64,000 nucleotides of DNA from Xylophilus sp. (GCA_009914555.1 WNDY01000001.1:285494-349493); one strand, 5' to 3'. Positions 6,734 through 15,875 are shown, numbered from the stretch's first letter. A program made the numbers and translations. Notes: a model not told the origin generated them from the sequence alone.

Positions 6734-8656
6734 ATGGATGTGATCAGCAATTTCGCCGCGCGGTACGAGCGCACCCGCGAAGAAGTTCTTTCGTTGCAGG
6801 AATACCTGGACATCTGCAAGCGCGAGCCCCAGGCCTATGCCACGGCGGCCGAGCGCATGCTCGCGGCGATCGGCGAGCCCGAAGTCGTCGACACGCGCAA
6901 CGACCCGCGCCTTTCGCGCATCTTCGCCAACAAGGTCATCAAGATCTACCCGGCGTTCCGCGAGTTCTATGGCATGGAGGACGCGATCGAGCAGGTCGTG
7001 TCGTACTTCCGGCATGCCGCGCAGGGGCTCGAAGAGAAGAAGCAGATCCTCTACCTGCTCGGCCCTGTGGGCGGCGGCAAGAGTTCGATCGCCGAGCGGC
7101 TCAAGCAGCTCATCGAGAAGGTGCCGTTCTATGCGACCCAGGGCTCGCCGGTGAACGAGTCGCCGCTCGGCCTGTTCGACGTCAACGAGGACGGCCCGAT
7201 CCTCGAGAAGGAATACGGCATTCCGCGCCGCTACCTCAACCGCATCCTCTCGCCCTGGGCCGTCAAGCGGCTGGAGGAATACGGCGGCGACATCCGCCAG
7301 TTCAAGGTCGTCAAGCGCTACCCGTCGGTGTTGAAGCAGATCGCCGTGGCCAAGACCGAGCCGGGCGACGAGAACAACCAGGACATCTCCAGCCTGGTCG
7401 GCAAGATCGACATCCGCAAGCTCGAAACCTATGCGCAGGACGACCCGGACGCCTACAGCTATTCCGGCGGCCTGTGCCTGGCCAACCAGGGCCTGCTCGA
7501 ATTCGTGGAAATGTTCAAGGCGCCGATCAAGGTGCTGCACCCGCTGCTCACGGCCACGCAGGAAGGCAACTTCAAGGGCACCGAGGGCTTCGGCGCCATC
7601 CCGTTCGACGGCGTCGTGCTCGCGCACAGCAACGAGAGCGAATGGAAGGCGTTCCGCAACAACAAGAACAACGAGGCCTTCCTCGACCGGATCTACATCG
7701 TCAAGGTGCCGTACTGCCTGCGCGTGTCCGAGGAGGTCAAGATCTACGAGAAGCTGGTGCGCAACTCGTCGCTCGCGGCCGCGCCCTGCGCGCCCGGCAC
7801 GCTGAAGATGATGGCCCAGTTCTCGGTGCTCACGCGGCTCAAGGAGCCGGAGAACTCCAGCATCTTCAGCAAGAGCCAGGTCTACGACGGCGAAAGCCTC
7901 AAGGACACCGACCCCAAGGCCAAGTCGATCCAGGAGTACCGCGACTATGCGGGCGTGGACGAGGGCATGAACGGCGTGTCCACGCGGTTCGCGTTCAAGA
8001 TCCTGTCGAAGGTCTTCAACTTCGACTCGACCGAGGTCGCGGCCAACCCGGTGCATCTGATGTACGTGCTGGAGCAGCAGATCGCGCGCGAGCAGTTCCC
8101 CGCCGAGGTCGAGCAGAAGTACATCAACTACATCAAGGAGCTGCTGGCCCCGCGCTATGCCGAGTTCATCGGCAAGGAGATCCAGACGGCCTACCTGGAG
8201 AGCTATTCCGAATACGGCCAGAACATCTTCGACCGCTACGTCACCTATGCCGACTACTGGATCCAGGACCAGGAGTACCGCGACCCGGACACCGGCGAGA
8301 TCTTCGACCGCGCGTCGCTCAACGCGGAACTGGAGAAGATCGAGAAGCCCGCGGGCATCAGCAATCCCAAGGACTTCCGCAACGAGATCGTCAACTTCGT
8401 GCTGCGCGCGCGGGCCAACAACTACGGCAACAACCCGCTGTGGACCAGCTACGAGAAGCTGCGCACGGTGATCGAGAAGAAGATGTTCTCCAACACCGAG
8501 GAACTGCTGCCGGTCATCAGCTTTAACGCCAAGAGCAGCGCCGACGAGCAGAAGAAGCACGAAGACTTCGTCAACCGCATGGTCGAGAAGGGCTACACGC
8601 CCAAGCAGGTGCGCCTGCTCTGCGAGTGGTACCTGCGGGTGCGCAAGAGTTCATGA
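6734..8656 (+). CDS. prkA: PrkA/YeaG family serine protein kinase
   Basis: Cytoplasmic AAA+/kinase protein of 640 aa, the usual length of the family. Walker A GPVGGGKS lies at residues 110-117; the N-terminal AAA part is followed by the C-terminal PrkA region. Family members (YeaG in E. coli) act in sustained stress and nitrogen starvation and are linked to YeaH and SpoVR. The ATG at 6734 has GGAGG six bases upstream; a GTG 21 bases earlier adds a peptide unlike the family and is rejected. First gene of a three-gene operon, 24 bases before yeaH, with a sigma-54 promoter upstream. Confidence 0.95.
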   Translation: MDVISNFAARYERTREEVLSLQEYLDICKREPQAYATAAERMLAAIGEPEVVDTRNDPRLSRIFANKVIKIYPAFREFYGMEDAIEQVVSYFRHAAQGLEEKKQILYLLGPVGGGKSSIAERLKQLIEKVPFYATQGSPVNESPLGLFDVNEDGPILEKEYGIPRRYLNRILSPWAVKRLEEYGGDIRQFKVVKRYPSVLKQIAVAKTEPGDENNQDISSLVGKIDIRKLETYAQDDPDAYSYSGGLCLANQGLLEFVEMFKAPIKVLHPLLTATQEGNFKGTEGFGAIPFDGVVLAHSNESEWKAFRNNKNNEAFLDRIYIVKVPYCLRVSEEVKIYEKLVRNSSLAAAPCAPGTLKMMAQFSVLTRLKEPENSSIFSKSQVYDGESLKDTDPKAKSIQEYRDYAGVDEGMNGVSTRFAFKILSKVFNFDSTEVAANPVHLMYVLEQQIAREQFPAEVEQKYINYIKELLAPRYAEFIGKEIQTAYLESYSEYGQNIFDRYVTYADYWIQDQEYRDPDTGEIFDRASLNAELEKIEKPAGISNPKDFRNEIVNFVLRARANNYGNNPLWTSYEKLRTVIEKKMFSNTEELLPVISFNAKSSADEQKKHEDFVNRMVEKGYTPKQVRLLCEWYLRVRKSS

Positions 8657-8680
8657 CGTTTCGCACAGAACGGTGAGAGC

Positions 8681-9970
8681 ATGGCAGCCCTGCAACAGAT
8701 CATCGACCGGCGGCTGTCGGGCAAGAACAAGTCGATCGGCAACCGCGAGCGCTTTCTGCGCCGCTACCGCGGCCAGATCCGCGATGCGGTGCGCAAGGCC
8801 GTCAGCGGCCGCGGCATCCGCAACCTGGAGCAGGGCGAAGACATCACGCTGCCCAGGCGCGACGTGTCCGAGCCGGTCTTCGGCCATGCGCAGGGCGGCG
8901 ACCGCGAATACGTGCACCCGGGCAACCGCGAGTACGTGCGCGGCGACCGCATCCAGCGCCCGCAGGGCGGCGGTGGCGGCGGCTCCGGCAGCGGGCAGGC
9001 CAGCGACCAGGGCGAGGGCAACGACGACTTCGTCTTCCACCTGACGAAGGAGGAGTTCATGCAGGTCTTCTTCGAGGACCTGGCCTTGCCGCACCTCGTG
9101 CGCACCCAGCTTGCCGAGGTGCCCGAGTGGAAGAGCCACCGCGCCGGGCTCACGAGCGACGGCACGCCCAACAACCTGCACGTGGTGCGCTCCATGCGCG
9201 GCGCGCTCGCGCGGCGCATCGCGCTCGGCGGCGACGCGCGGCGCGAGCTGCGGCAGCTGCAGGAGCAGCTGCTGAAGCTCCAGGCCATGCCGGATGCCGA
9301 TGCCATCGTGCTGCGCGAGATCCGCGACACCGAACTGCGCATCGAGGAGCTGCACCGCACTGCGCGCCACGTGCCGTGGATCGACCCGATCGACCTGCGC
9401 TTCCGCAGCCGCGTGCGCGTGCCGGTGCCCAGCGCCAAGGCGGTCATGTTCTGCCTGATGGACGTGTCGGGCTCGATGGACGAGCAGCGCAAGAACATGT
9501 CCAAGCGCTTCTTCATGCTGCTCTACCTGTTCCTGACAAGACACTACGAGAAGATCGAACTCGTCTTCATCCGCCATCACACCCAGGCCGAAGAGGTGAG
9601 CGAGGACGACTTCTTCCACGCCACCGAGACCGGCGGCACCGTGGTGTCGAGCGCGCTGGTGCTGATGAACGACATCATCCGCGCGCGCTACCCGAGCAGC
9701 GAGTGGAACATCTACGGCGCCCAGGCCAGCGACGGCGACAACTGGCACCAGGACAGCGGCCGCTGCCGCAAGCTGCTGGCCGAGCAGATCCTGCCGCTGG
9801 TGCGCTACTACGCCTATGTGCAGGTGGCCGAGGCCGAGCAGAACCTCTGGGACGAGTACACGCAGCTCCAGGAAGAGGCGAGCAACTTCGCCATGCGCAA
9901 GGTCGGGGACGCGTCCGACATCTACCCGGTGTTCCGCGACCTGTTCAAGAAGGAAGGGACACCGGCATGA
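8681..9970 (+). CDS. yeaH: YeaH/DUF444 family protein with VWA-like domain
   Basis: Cytoplasmic protein of 429 aa. The N-terminal part (IIDRRLSGKNKSIGNRERF) is the DUF444 hallmark, followed by a basic, Gly-rich linker near residues 92-106, and a von Willebrand A-like domain with the metal-site motif MDVSGSMDE near residue 264. Its biochemical role is unknown; it is almost always encoded between prkA and spoVR, as here, and is thought to work with the kinase. It overlaps the spoVR start by four bases (ATGA). Confidence 0.95.
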   Translation: MAALQQIIDRRLSGKNKSIGNRERFLRRYRGQIRDAVRKAVSGRGIRNLEQGEDITLPRRDVSEPVFGHAQGGDREYVHPGNREYVRGDRIQRPQGGGGGGSGSGQASDQGEGNDDFVFHLTKEEFMQVFFEDLALPHLVRTQLAEVPEWKSHRAGLTSDGTPNNLHVVRSMRGALARRIALGGDARRELRQLQEQLLKLQAMPDADAIVLREIRDTELRIEELHRTARHVPWIDPIDLRFRSRVRVPVPSAKAVMFCLMDVSGSMDEQRKNMSKRFFMLLYLFLTRHYEKIELVFIRHHTQAEEVSEDDFFHATETGGTVVSSALVLMNDIIRARYPSSEWNIYGAQASDGDNWHQDSGRCRKLLAEQILPLVRYYAYVQVAEAEQNLWDEYTQLQEEASNFAMRKVGDASDIYPVFRDLFKKEGTPA

Positions 9971-11499
9971 GCATTGCGACCCGCACGGAGGCCCGGACCC
10001 ACCAGCCGCTGCCGAGCCCGGCCGACTGGACCTTCGACCTCATCGAGACCTACCACGCCGAGATCGCCCGCACGGCCGAGGAATTCAAGCTCGACACCTA
10101 TCCGAACCAGCTGGAGATCATCAGCGCCGAGCAGATGATGGACGCCTACGCCAGCGTGGGCATGCCGGTCATCTACCGCCACTGGTCTTACGGCAAGCAG
10201 TTCATCGCCACCGAGAAGAACTACCGGCGCGGCCACATGGGGCTGGCCTACGAGATCGTCATCAACTCCGATCCGTGCATCTCCTACCTCATGGAGGAGA
10301 ACACCATGGCCATGCAGGCCCTGGTGATCGCGCACGCGGCCTACGGGCACAACAGCTTCTTCAAGAGCAACTACCTGTTCCGCATGTGGACCGATGCGTC
10401 GTCGATCATCGACTACCTGGTCTATGCACGGCACTACATCACCGAGTGCGAGGAGCGCCACGGCGTCGACGCGGTCGAGGATCTGCTCGACTCCTGCCAC
10501 GCGCTGATGAACCACGGCGTGGACCGCTACCGCCGTCCGCAGAAACTCTCGCTCGCGCAGGAGAAGCTGCGCCGCGAGGAGCGCGAGCAGTACCGCCAGC
10601 AGCAGATCAACGACCTCTGGCGCACGCTGCCGCGTCGCAGCGACACGGGCACCAGCGAAGAGGCCGCGCGCCGCTTCCCGGCCGAGCCGCAGGAGAACCT
10701 GCTCTACTTCATCGAGAAGAACGCGCCGCTGCTGGAGTCCTGGCAGCGCGAGGTGGTGCGCATCGTGCGCAAGGTGGCGCAGTACTTCTACCCGCAGCGC
10801 CAGACCCAGGTCATGAACGAGGGCTGGGCGACCTTCTGGCACTACACGCTGCTCAACACGCTGTACGACCGCGGCCGGCTGGCCGACGGCTTCATGATGG
10901 AGTGGCTCCAGTCCCATTCTGGCGTGGTGTTCCAGCCGCCGGCCGGCCACCGCGGCTACAGCGGCATCAACCCCTATGCGCTGGGCTTCGCGATGTTCAG
11001 CGACCTGCGCCGCATCTGCGAGAAGCCCTCGGACGAAGACCGCCGCTGGTTCCCCGACCTGGCCGGCATGCCGTGGCGCGAGTCGCTCGACCATGCGATG
11101 CGCAACTTCAAGGACGAGAGCTTCGTCGGCCAGTACCTGTCGCCGAAGCTCATGCGCGACTTCCGCCTGTTCGCCATCCGCGACGAGCAGGGCCGCCCGG
11201 AGCTGGAGGTCTCGGCCATCCACGACGAGAGCGGCTACCGCGCGCTGCGCGAATCGCTCTCGCGCCAGTACGACCTGAACCACCGCGAGCCCAACATCCA
11301 GGTTTGGAGCGTGAACCTGCGCGGCGACCGCTCGCTCACGCTGCGCCACACCCAACACAACCAGCGCCCGCTGGCCGACGACGCGCAGGAGGTGCTCAAG
11401 CACGTCGCCCGGCTCTGGGGCTTCGACGTGCACCTGGAAAGCGTGGGCAGCCAGGGCACGGTCGCGCGGCGCTGGACGGCGGCTGCGCCGCGTGCATAG
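9967..11499 (+). CDS. SpoVR/YcgB family protein
   Basis: Protein of 510 aa with the family hallmarks: WTFDLIETYHAEIARTAEEF at the N-terminus, the Glu/His-rich AHAAYGHNSFFKSNYLF near residues 121-137, and NEGWATFWHYTLLN near 284-297, which resembles a zinc-metalloprotease HExxH-type surround. In Bacillus SpoVR affects spore cortex formation; in Gram-negatives the role is unclear and linked to stress and envelope phenotypes. Last gene of prkA-yeaH-spoVR. The ATG overlaps the yeaH stop. An ATACCCC/hairpin element begins at its stop codon. Confidence 0.95.
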   Translation: MSIATRTEARTHQPLPSPADWTFDLIETYHAEIARTAEEFKLDTYPNQLEIISAEQMMDAYASVGMPVIYRHWSYGKQFIATEKNYRRGHMGLAYEIVINSDPCISYLMEENTMAMQALVIAHAAYGHNSFFKSNYLFRMWTDASSIIDYLVYARHYITECEERHGVDAVEDLLDSCHALMNHGVDRYRRPQKLSLAQEKLRREEREQYRQQQINDLWRTLPRRSDTGTSEEAARRFPAEPQENLLYFIEKNAPLLESWQREVVRIVRKVAQYFYPQRQTQVMNEGWATFWHYTLLNTLYDRGRLADGFMMEWLQSHSGVVFQPPAGHRGYSGINPYALGFAMFSDLRRICEKPSDEDRRWFPDLAGMPWRESLDHAMRNFKDESFVGQYLSPKLMRDFRLFAIRDEQGRPELEVSAIHDESGYRALRESLSRQYDLNHREPNIQVWSVNLRGDRSLTLRHTQHNQRPLADDAQEVLKHVARLWGFDVHLESVGSQGTVARRWTAAAPRA

Positions 11500-11570
11500 A
11501 TACCCCCTGGGGTTATGTGCCCCTGTCGGGCAAACCAAGGGCACATACAGGATATACCCTTCCGGGGTAT
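11500..11570. repeat. ATACCCC/hairpin intergenic element, copy 3 (best formed)
   Basis: Left palindrome ATACCCCCTGGGGTTAT at 11500-11516, right palindrome ATACCCTTCCGGGGTAT at 11554-11570, and between them a perfect 9-bp inverted repeat, TATGTGCCC 11514-11522 with GGGCACATA 11539-11547. It fills the gap between converging spoVR and the phosphotransferase gene, so a bidirectional terminator role is possible, although no T-run is present. Confidence 0.8.
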
Positions 11571-11589
11571 GGCCTGATACTTCGGAGCC

Positions 11590-12648
11590 TCAGGCCAGCC
11601 GCTCCACCTGCTGCCATGCGAGTTCGGCCACGCGCCCGAAGCGGTCGCCCATGGCCCGCGCGTCCGCGCTCGACGCGGTGCCCCGTGCTGCACGCCCCCG
11701 GATGCCGTGCAGGATGCCGGCGAAGCGGAACATGTTGAAGGCGATGTAGAAATCCAGGTCCGGGATGCCCGCGCGGCCGGTGCGCTCGCAGTACGCGGCC
11801 ACGTAGGCCGCTTCGTCGGGCAGGCCGGCGGCGCGCAGGTCGAGCCCGGCAATGCCGCCCAGGATATCCGGTGGCATGCGGAACATCATCGCGTTGTAGG
11901 CGAAGTCGGCGAGCGGATCGCCGAGCGTGGACAGCTCCCAGTCCAGCACCGCCAGCACGCGCGGCTCGCTCGGGTGGAAGATCATGTTGTCGGCGCGGAA
12001 GTCGCCGTGGGTGATGGCGGTCTCGTCGGCCGCAGGCAGGTGCCGGGGCAGCCATTCCACCAGCCGGTCCATGGCCGGATGCCGGCCGGCGCGTTTATCG
12101 TCCAGGTACTGCTGCGACCAGCGCGCCACCTGGCGGGCGGCGTAGCCGCCGGCCCTGCCATAGTCGGCCAGGCCGATCGCCGCGTAGTCGATGCGGTGCA
12201 ACTGCGCCAGCGTGGCGTTCATCGCGTCCATGCAGGCGGCGCGCTGGTCCTGCGGCGCGCTGTAGAAGCTGGCGTCCCAGAAGATGCGGCTTTCCACCAG
12301 GTCCATCACGAAGAACCAGCTGCCGATCACGCCGTCGTCGGTGCACAGGCCGTGGACGCGCGGGACCGGAAAGCCCGCCTGGCCCAGGGCCGACATGACG
12401 CGCGCCTCGCGGTCCACCGCGTGGGCGCCCTTGAGCAGCACCCCTGGCGGCTTGCGGCGCAGCACGTAGCTGGCGCCGGGCGTGCGCAGCCGGTAGGTGG
12501 GGTTGGACTGCCCGCCCTTGAACTGGTCCACCTGCAGCGGGCCGGCGTAGCCCGCCACGTTCCGTTGCATCCAGCGCGCGAGCGCCGCCTCGTCGATGCG
12601 ATGCTGCTCGCGCACCGGCGTGGTGCCGCCGAAGTCATGCTCAGCCAC
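11590..12648 (-). CDS. aminoglycoside-phosphotransferase-like protein of acyl-CoA metabolism (ACAD10/11 kinase-domain type)
   Basis: Cytoplasmic protein of 352 aa with the APH kinase fold: FKGGQSNPTYRL ATP-binding loop near residue 44, VLRRKPPG lysine region, ITHGDFRADNMIFHP catalytic loop and LAVLDWELSTLGDPLADFAY metal-binding motif. Homologues are the kinase-like half of mammalian ACAD10/11, which phosphorylate 4-hydroxyacyl-CoAs before their dehydration. Here it is encoded directly after an acyl-CoA dehydrogenase, overlapping it by 8 bases, so the two probably work together. Substrate not determinable. Confidence 0.9.
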   Translation of the reverse strand: MAEHDFGGTTPVREQHRIDEAALARWMQRNVAGYAGPLQVDQFKGGQSNPTYRLRTPGASYVLRRKPPGVLLKGAHAVDREARVMSALGQAGFPVPRVHGLCTDDGVIGSWFFVMDLVESRIFWDASFYSAPQDQRAACMDAMNATLAQLHRIDYAAIGLADYGRAGGYAARQVARWSQQYLDDKRAGRHPAMDRLVEWLPRHLPAADETAITHGDFRADNMIFHPSEPRVLAVLDWELSTLGDPLADFAYNAMMFRMPPDILGGIAGLDLRAAGLPDEAAYVAAYCERTGRAGIPDLDFYIAFNMFRFAGILHGIRGRAARGTASSADARAMGDRFGRVAELAWQQVERLA

Positions 12649-13834
12649 GGGCGCCTCCTGCCAGCGCTTCGCGCTTGATCTTCTTGGCCAGCGACCACTT
12701 GTGGACTTCGGTCGGGCCGTCGTAGATGCGGAAGGCGCGCACCTCGCGGAACACCTGCTCGACGATGGTGTCGCCTAGCACGCCGGAGCCGCCCATGACC
12801 TGCACGCAGCGGTCGGCCACGCGGAACAGCGCGTCGGAGACCGCGACCTTGACCATCGAGCTTTCGGCGATGGCCTGCGAGCCGGTGTCGAGCACGCCCG
12901 CGCACCAGTCGATCATGAGCGCCGCCTGCTGCAGGTCGATCAGGTTGTCGGCCAGCATGAAGCCCACGCCCTCGTGGTCGACCAGCAGCTTGCCGAACGC
13001 CTTGCGGCGGGTGGCGTAGCCGGAAGCGATCTCGTGGGCCCGCGCGGCCGAGCCCAGCCAGCGCATGCAGTGCGAAAGCCGCGCCGGCGACAGCCGCACC
13101 TGGGCATAGCGGAAGCCTTCGTGCACCTGGCCCAGCACGTCCGCGGCAGGCACGCGCAGGTTCTCGATCGCGACCAGCGCATGGCCGCCCGGCATCGAGC
13201 TGTCGATGGTATCCAGCACCCGCTCGATGCGGATGGCAGGGTGCGGCAGGTGCACCAGGAACAGGGTGGCCTGCACCTTGTCGGCGCCGCCGGTCCGGGC
13301 CATGACGATGCCGACCTCCGCGCCATCGGCGCCGGTAATGCACGTCTTGCGGCCGTTGATGACCCATTCGTCGCCATCCTGCACCGCGGTCGTCTGCAGC
13401 ATGGAGGGGTCCGAACCCGCTCCGCCGTCGTTCGCCGGCTCGGTCATGAAGAAGGCCGAGCGTGCGTCGCCGCGCACCACCTTGTCGAGGAAGCGGCGCT
13501 TCTGCTGCGGCGTGGCCACCTTGCCCAGCAGGAACATGTTGCCCTCGTCCGGCGCCATGGTGTTGACCGCGACCGGACCCAGCGGCGACAGGCCCGAGCG
13601 CTTGAGCACCGCGGCCGTTTCCAGCTGCGTCAGATGCTCGCCGTCGGGCAGGATGTGCGGCGTCATCACGCCGGCTTCACGCGCCTTCGCGCGCAGCTCG
13701 GCGACCAGGTCGGCCGAGGGGCCGTGGGCGCCGGCGCGCGAGTCGTGCTCGCAGGGCGCGACGACTTCGCGCACGAAGGCTTCCACGCGCTCCGCGATGG
13801 CGCGGCTGCGTTCGGTGGGGCAGGGTGTGAACAT
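12641..13834 (-). CDS. acyl-CoA dehydrogenase family protein
   Basis: Flavoprotein of 397 aa that would introduce a 2,3 double bond in an acyl-CoA. Recognisable segments: FFMTEPANDGGAGSDPSML (flavin/substrate loop), WVINGRKTCITGADGAEVGIVMART, YATRRKAFGKLL, and CVQVMGGSGVLGDTIVEQVFREVRAFRIYDGPTEVHKW at the C-terminus. It resembles the dehydrogenase half of ACAD10/11. It lies between an SDR gene and the phosphotransferase-like gene in one minus-strand operon whose promoter faces a GntR regulator. Confidence 0.93.
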   Translation of the reverse strand: MFTPCPTERSRAIAERVEAFVREVVAPCEHDSRAGAHGPSADLVAELRAKAREAGVMTPHILPDGEHLTQLETAAVLKRSGLSPLGPVAVNTMAPDEGNMFLLGKVATPQQKRRFLDKVVRGDARSAFFMTEPANDGGAGSDPSMLQTTAVQDGDEWVINGRKTCITGADGAEVGIVMARTGGADKVQATLFLVHLPHPAIRIERVLDTIDSSMPGGHALVAIENLRVPAADVLGQVHEGFRYAQVRLSPARLSHCMRWLGSAARAHEIASGYATRRKAFGKLLVDHEGVGFMLADNLIDLQQAALMIDWCAGVLDTGSQAIAESSMVKVAVSDALFRVADRCVQVMGGSGVLGDTIVEQVFREVRAFRIYDGPTEVHKWSLAKKIKREALAGGARG

Positions 13835-13849
13835 GGGAAGGGCTCCTCC

Positions 13850-14602
13850 TCAGAGCGTGCTGACCAGATGGCCGCCGTCGACCGTCAGCACCGATCCGGT
13901 CATGTAGCGGGATGCGTCGGAACTGAGCAGCAGCAGCGGGCCGTCCAGGTCCTCCAGCCGCCCCAGGCGGCGCTGCGGGATGCGCCGGATCAGCGCCTTG
14001 CCCGCCTCGGTCCGCCAGAAGTCGCCGTTGAGTTCGGTTTCGATGTAGCCCGGCGCCAGCGCATTGACGCGGATGCCGTGGCGGGCCCATTCCAGCGCCA
14101 GCGTCTTGGTGAGCTGGATCACGCCGGCCTTGGATACCGCATAGGACACCACGCCGCCAGCCTGCCGCAGGCCCAGGATGGAGGCGATGTTGACGATGCT
14201 GCCGCCGCCGCGTCCGCGCATGCCGGGCGCGAACGCCTGGGCCAGGTAGAACATGCCCTTGAGGTTGGTGTCGAGCACGGCGTCCCAGTCGGCCTCGGCA
14301 TGGTCGAGAGCCGCGGACTCGCGAACTACGCCGGCATTGTTGACGAGAATGTCGACGGCGCCCGCCTGGCGCACCAGGGCGTCGCGCGAGGCGGCGTCGG
14401 CCACGTCCAGCGGGATGGCGGTCACCGTGCCGTGGGCCCCGATCCTGCGGACCACGGCGTCCAGGGCATCCAGCCTGCGCGCCGCGATCACGACGTCGGC
14501 TCCATGGCGGGCCAGCAGTTCGGCGAAATGCGCGCCCAGGCCGCCGGAGGCGCCCGTCACCAGCGCGCGCTTGCCGGCAAGCGGCGCAAATCCTTCGACC
14601 AT
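13850..14602 (-). CDS. short-chain dehydrogenase/reductase (SDR)
   Basis: NAD(P)-dependent oxidoreductase of 250 aa, classical SDR: TGASGGLG cofactor loop near residue 18, NNAG, and the catalytic Ser (IVNIAS) with YxxxK as YAVSK. First gene of the acyl-CoA operon, 16 bases before the dehydrogenase. The ATG at 14602 has AGGAGG upstream; reading further adds nine residues without a better site. Likely oxidises a hydroxyacyl intermediate; substrate unknown. Confidence 0.92.
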   Translation of the reverse strand: MVEGFAPLAGKRALVTGASGGLGAHFAELLARHGADVVIAARRLDALDAVVRRIGAHGTVTAIPLDVADAASRDALVRQAGAVDILVNNAGVVRESAALDHAEADWDAVLDTNLKGMFYLAQAFAPGMRGRGGGSIVNIASILGLRQAGGVVSYAVSKAGVIQLTKTLALEWARHGIRVNALAPGYIETELNGDFWRTEAGKALIRRIPQRRLGRLEDLDGPLLLLSSDASRYMTGSVLTVDGGHLVSTL

Positions 14603-14631
14603 GGCGGACCTCCTCAGTAGATCGATCATCG

Positions 14632-14644
14632 ATTGTGGGACAAT
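14632..14644. promoter_or_regulatory. GntR/FadR-type operator 1
   Basis: ATTGTGGGACAAT is a perfect 5-bp palindrome around GGG and fits TNGTNNNACNA, the operator pattern of the FadR subfamily. It sits in the 86-bp gap between the SDR operon and the divergent regulator gene, a natural place for joint control. Confidence 0.7.
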
Positions 14645-14669
14645 TTCATCCTACCGAAAAGAGGGACGA

Positions 14670-14682
14670 ATTGCCGGACAAT
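14670..14682. promoter_or_regulatory. GntR/FadR-type operator 2
   Basis: ATTGCCGGACAAT matches operator 1 at eleven of thirteen bases, 38 bases away. It lies seven bases before the regulator ATG and would block its translation start or promoter clearance, suggesting autoregulation. Confidence 0.6.
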
Positions 14683-14688
14683 CCCGGC

Positions 14689-15390
14689 ATGCCTTCCCGC
14701 GCGCCAACCGAGAACCCTGCCTCCTCGCCTGCGACCGGCTTCGATGAAGTCCAGGGGGCGCCGAGCGCATCGGACGTTGTCTTCGCGGGAATCATGAGCG
14801 GCCTCGACACGCAGGCGTTCATCCCGGGGCAGCGCCTGGTCGAGGCCGACCTGTCCGCCCACTTCGGCGTGGGCCGCAATTCGGTGCGGGAAGCGCTCCA
14901 GCGCCTGGCGGCCGAAGGCGTCGTGATACTGCTGCGCCACCGCGGCGCGGTTATCCGCTCGCTCGGCCTGCAGGACACGCTGGACGTGCTCGACGTGGCC
15001 GAGCGCATGACTGGCCTGCTGGCGCGGTCGGCGGCGCGCGCCGGCCGCAGCCGTGACCGGAATGCACAACTGCGGCAGGCGGTCAAGGACCTCGTCGCCG
15101 CCGACAGGAGCCAGGACGCCAGCGGCTTTTCCCGGGCCCGGAGGAACTTCTACCGGGCCCTGCTCCAGCTCAGCGGAAGCCAGGAGCTGCGGCGTCTGTT
15201 CCCCGCCATCCACATGCCCATCGTGCATGCGCAGCACCGCCTGCCGACGTTGCAGAAGCTCAGGCTCGACGACTACCGGCACATCGCCCGGGCCGTTGTC
15301 TCGGGCGACGAGGAGGCCGCCGACGCGGCGGGCAGCGACCATGTACGCAACGTCCGCGCGGCGATCCTGGAGAACGCGCCGCCGCCGTGA
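14689..15390 (+). CDS. GntR family (FadR-type) transcriptional regulator
   Basis: DNA-binding regulator of 233 aa. The winged helix is at about residues 35-85 (ADLSAHFGVGRNSVREALQR), followed by a helical ligand-binding domain of FCD type. It is divergent from the SDR/acyl-CoA dehydrogenase/phosphotransferase operon, with two ATTGNNGGACAAT sites between them, so it most likely controls that operon and itself. I prefer the ATG at 14689 over the GTG at 14635, because the GTG lies inside operator 1. IS debris starts about 160 bases after its stop. Confidence 0.88.
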   Translation: MPSRAPTENPASSPATGFDEVQGAPSASDVVFAGIMSGLDTQAFIPGQRLVEADLSAHFGVGRNSVREALQRLAAEGVVILLRHRGAVIRSLGLQDTLDVLDVAERMTGLLARSAARAGRSRDRNAQLRQAVKDLVAADRSQDASGFSRARRNFYRALLQLSGSQELRRLFPAIHMPIVHAQHRLPTLQKLRLDDYRHIARAVVSGDEEAADAAGSDHVRNVRAAILENAPPP

Positions 15391-15551
15391 ACGCCGCCCG
15401 CTAAGAAAACTCTGCACGAATCGAATTGAGGTGTGCTTGCAGCGCGCCCTCATCGCCAAGTGATCATGCGGCGTCATGAACGACGCATCTGGACCGCTCG
15501 ATGACTTCCCATCGACCTCGCACCAGGCCATTTGGCGCCCTGCGCACGCAC

Positions 15552-15875
15552 CTATGCCCCAGCGGCCAGCCGGTGGCGCACCATCCACAGGTTGCTCAGC
15601 GCAAACAGCGTCTTGAGCTGCTCGGTGTTCTTCTTCAGTCCCCGGTAGCGCACCTTGGTGTGCCCGAACTGGCGCTTGATTACCCGAAACGGGTGTTCCA
15701 CCTTGGCCCGGATGCCGGCCTTGAGCTTCTCCAGCTGATGCAGCAATCCCTGCACCGAGTGCTCCTTGTCCAGGTTCCGCCGCTTTCCCGGCTTCATGGC
15801 CACATGCCATTCGACACTGTCCTTTGCGTCGGCCCGCTTGTGCACTCCCTGGTAGCCCGCATCACCAAAGGCACG
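15552..15875 (-). mobile_element. IS5-type transposase, C-terminal remnant
   Basis: The minus strand encodes AFGDAGYQGVHKRADAKD followed by WHVAMKPGKRR and a closing SNLWMVRHRLAAGA, the typical end of an IS5-family transposase. The frame has no start: it is cut at about 15870, where it meets the IS30 remnant, so only about the last 108 residues remain. Not functional. Confidence 0.8.

Noticed and set aside
6266..8560. Long minus-strand open frame opposite livF and prkA
   Set aside because: Composition is Leu/Val/Arg-rich mirror sequence of well-conserved plus-strand genes, with no recognisable domain.
14635..14688. GTG start for the FadR-type regulator
   Set aside because: The GTG lies inside the palindromic operator ATTGTGGGACAAT and the added residues are not like the family.
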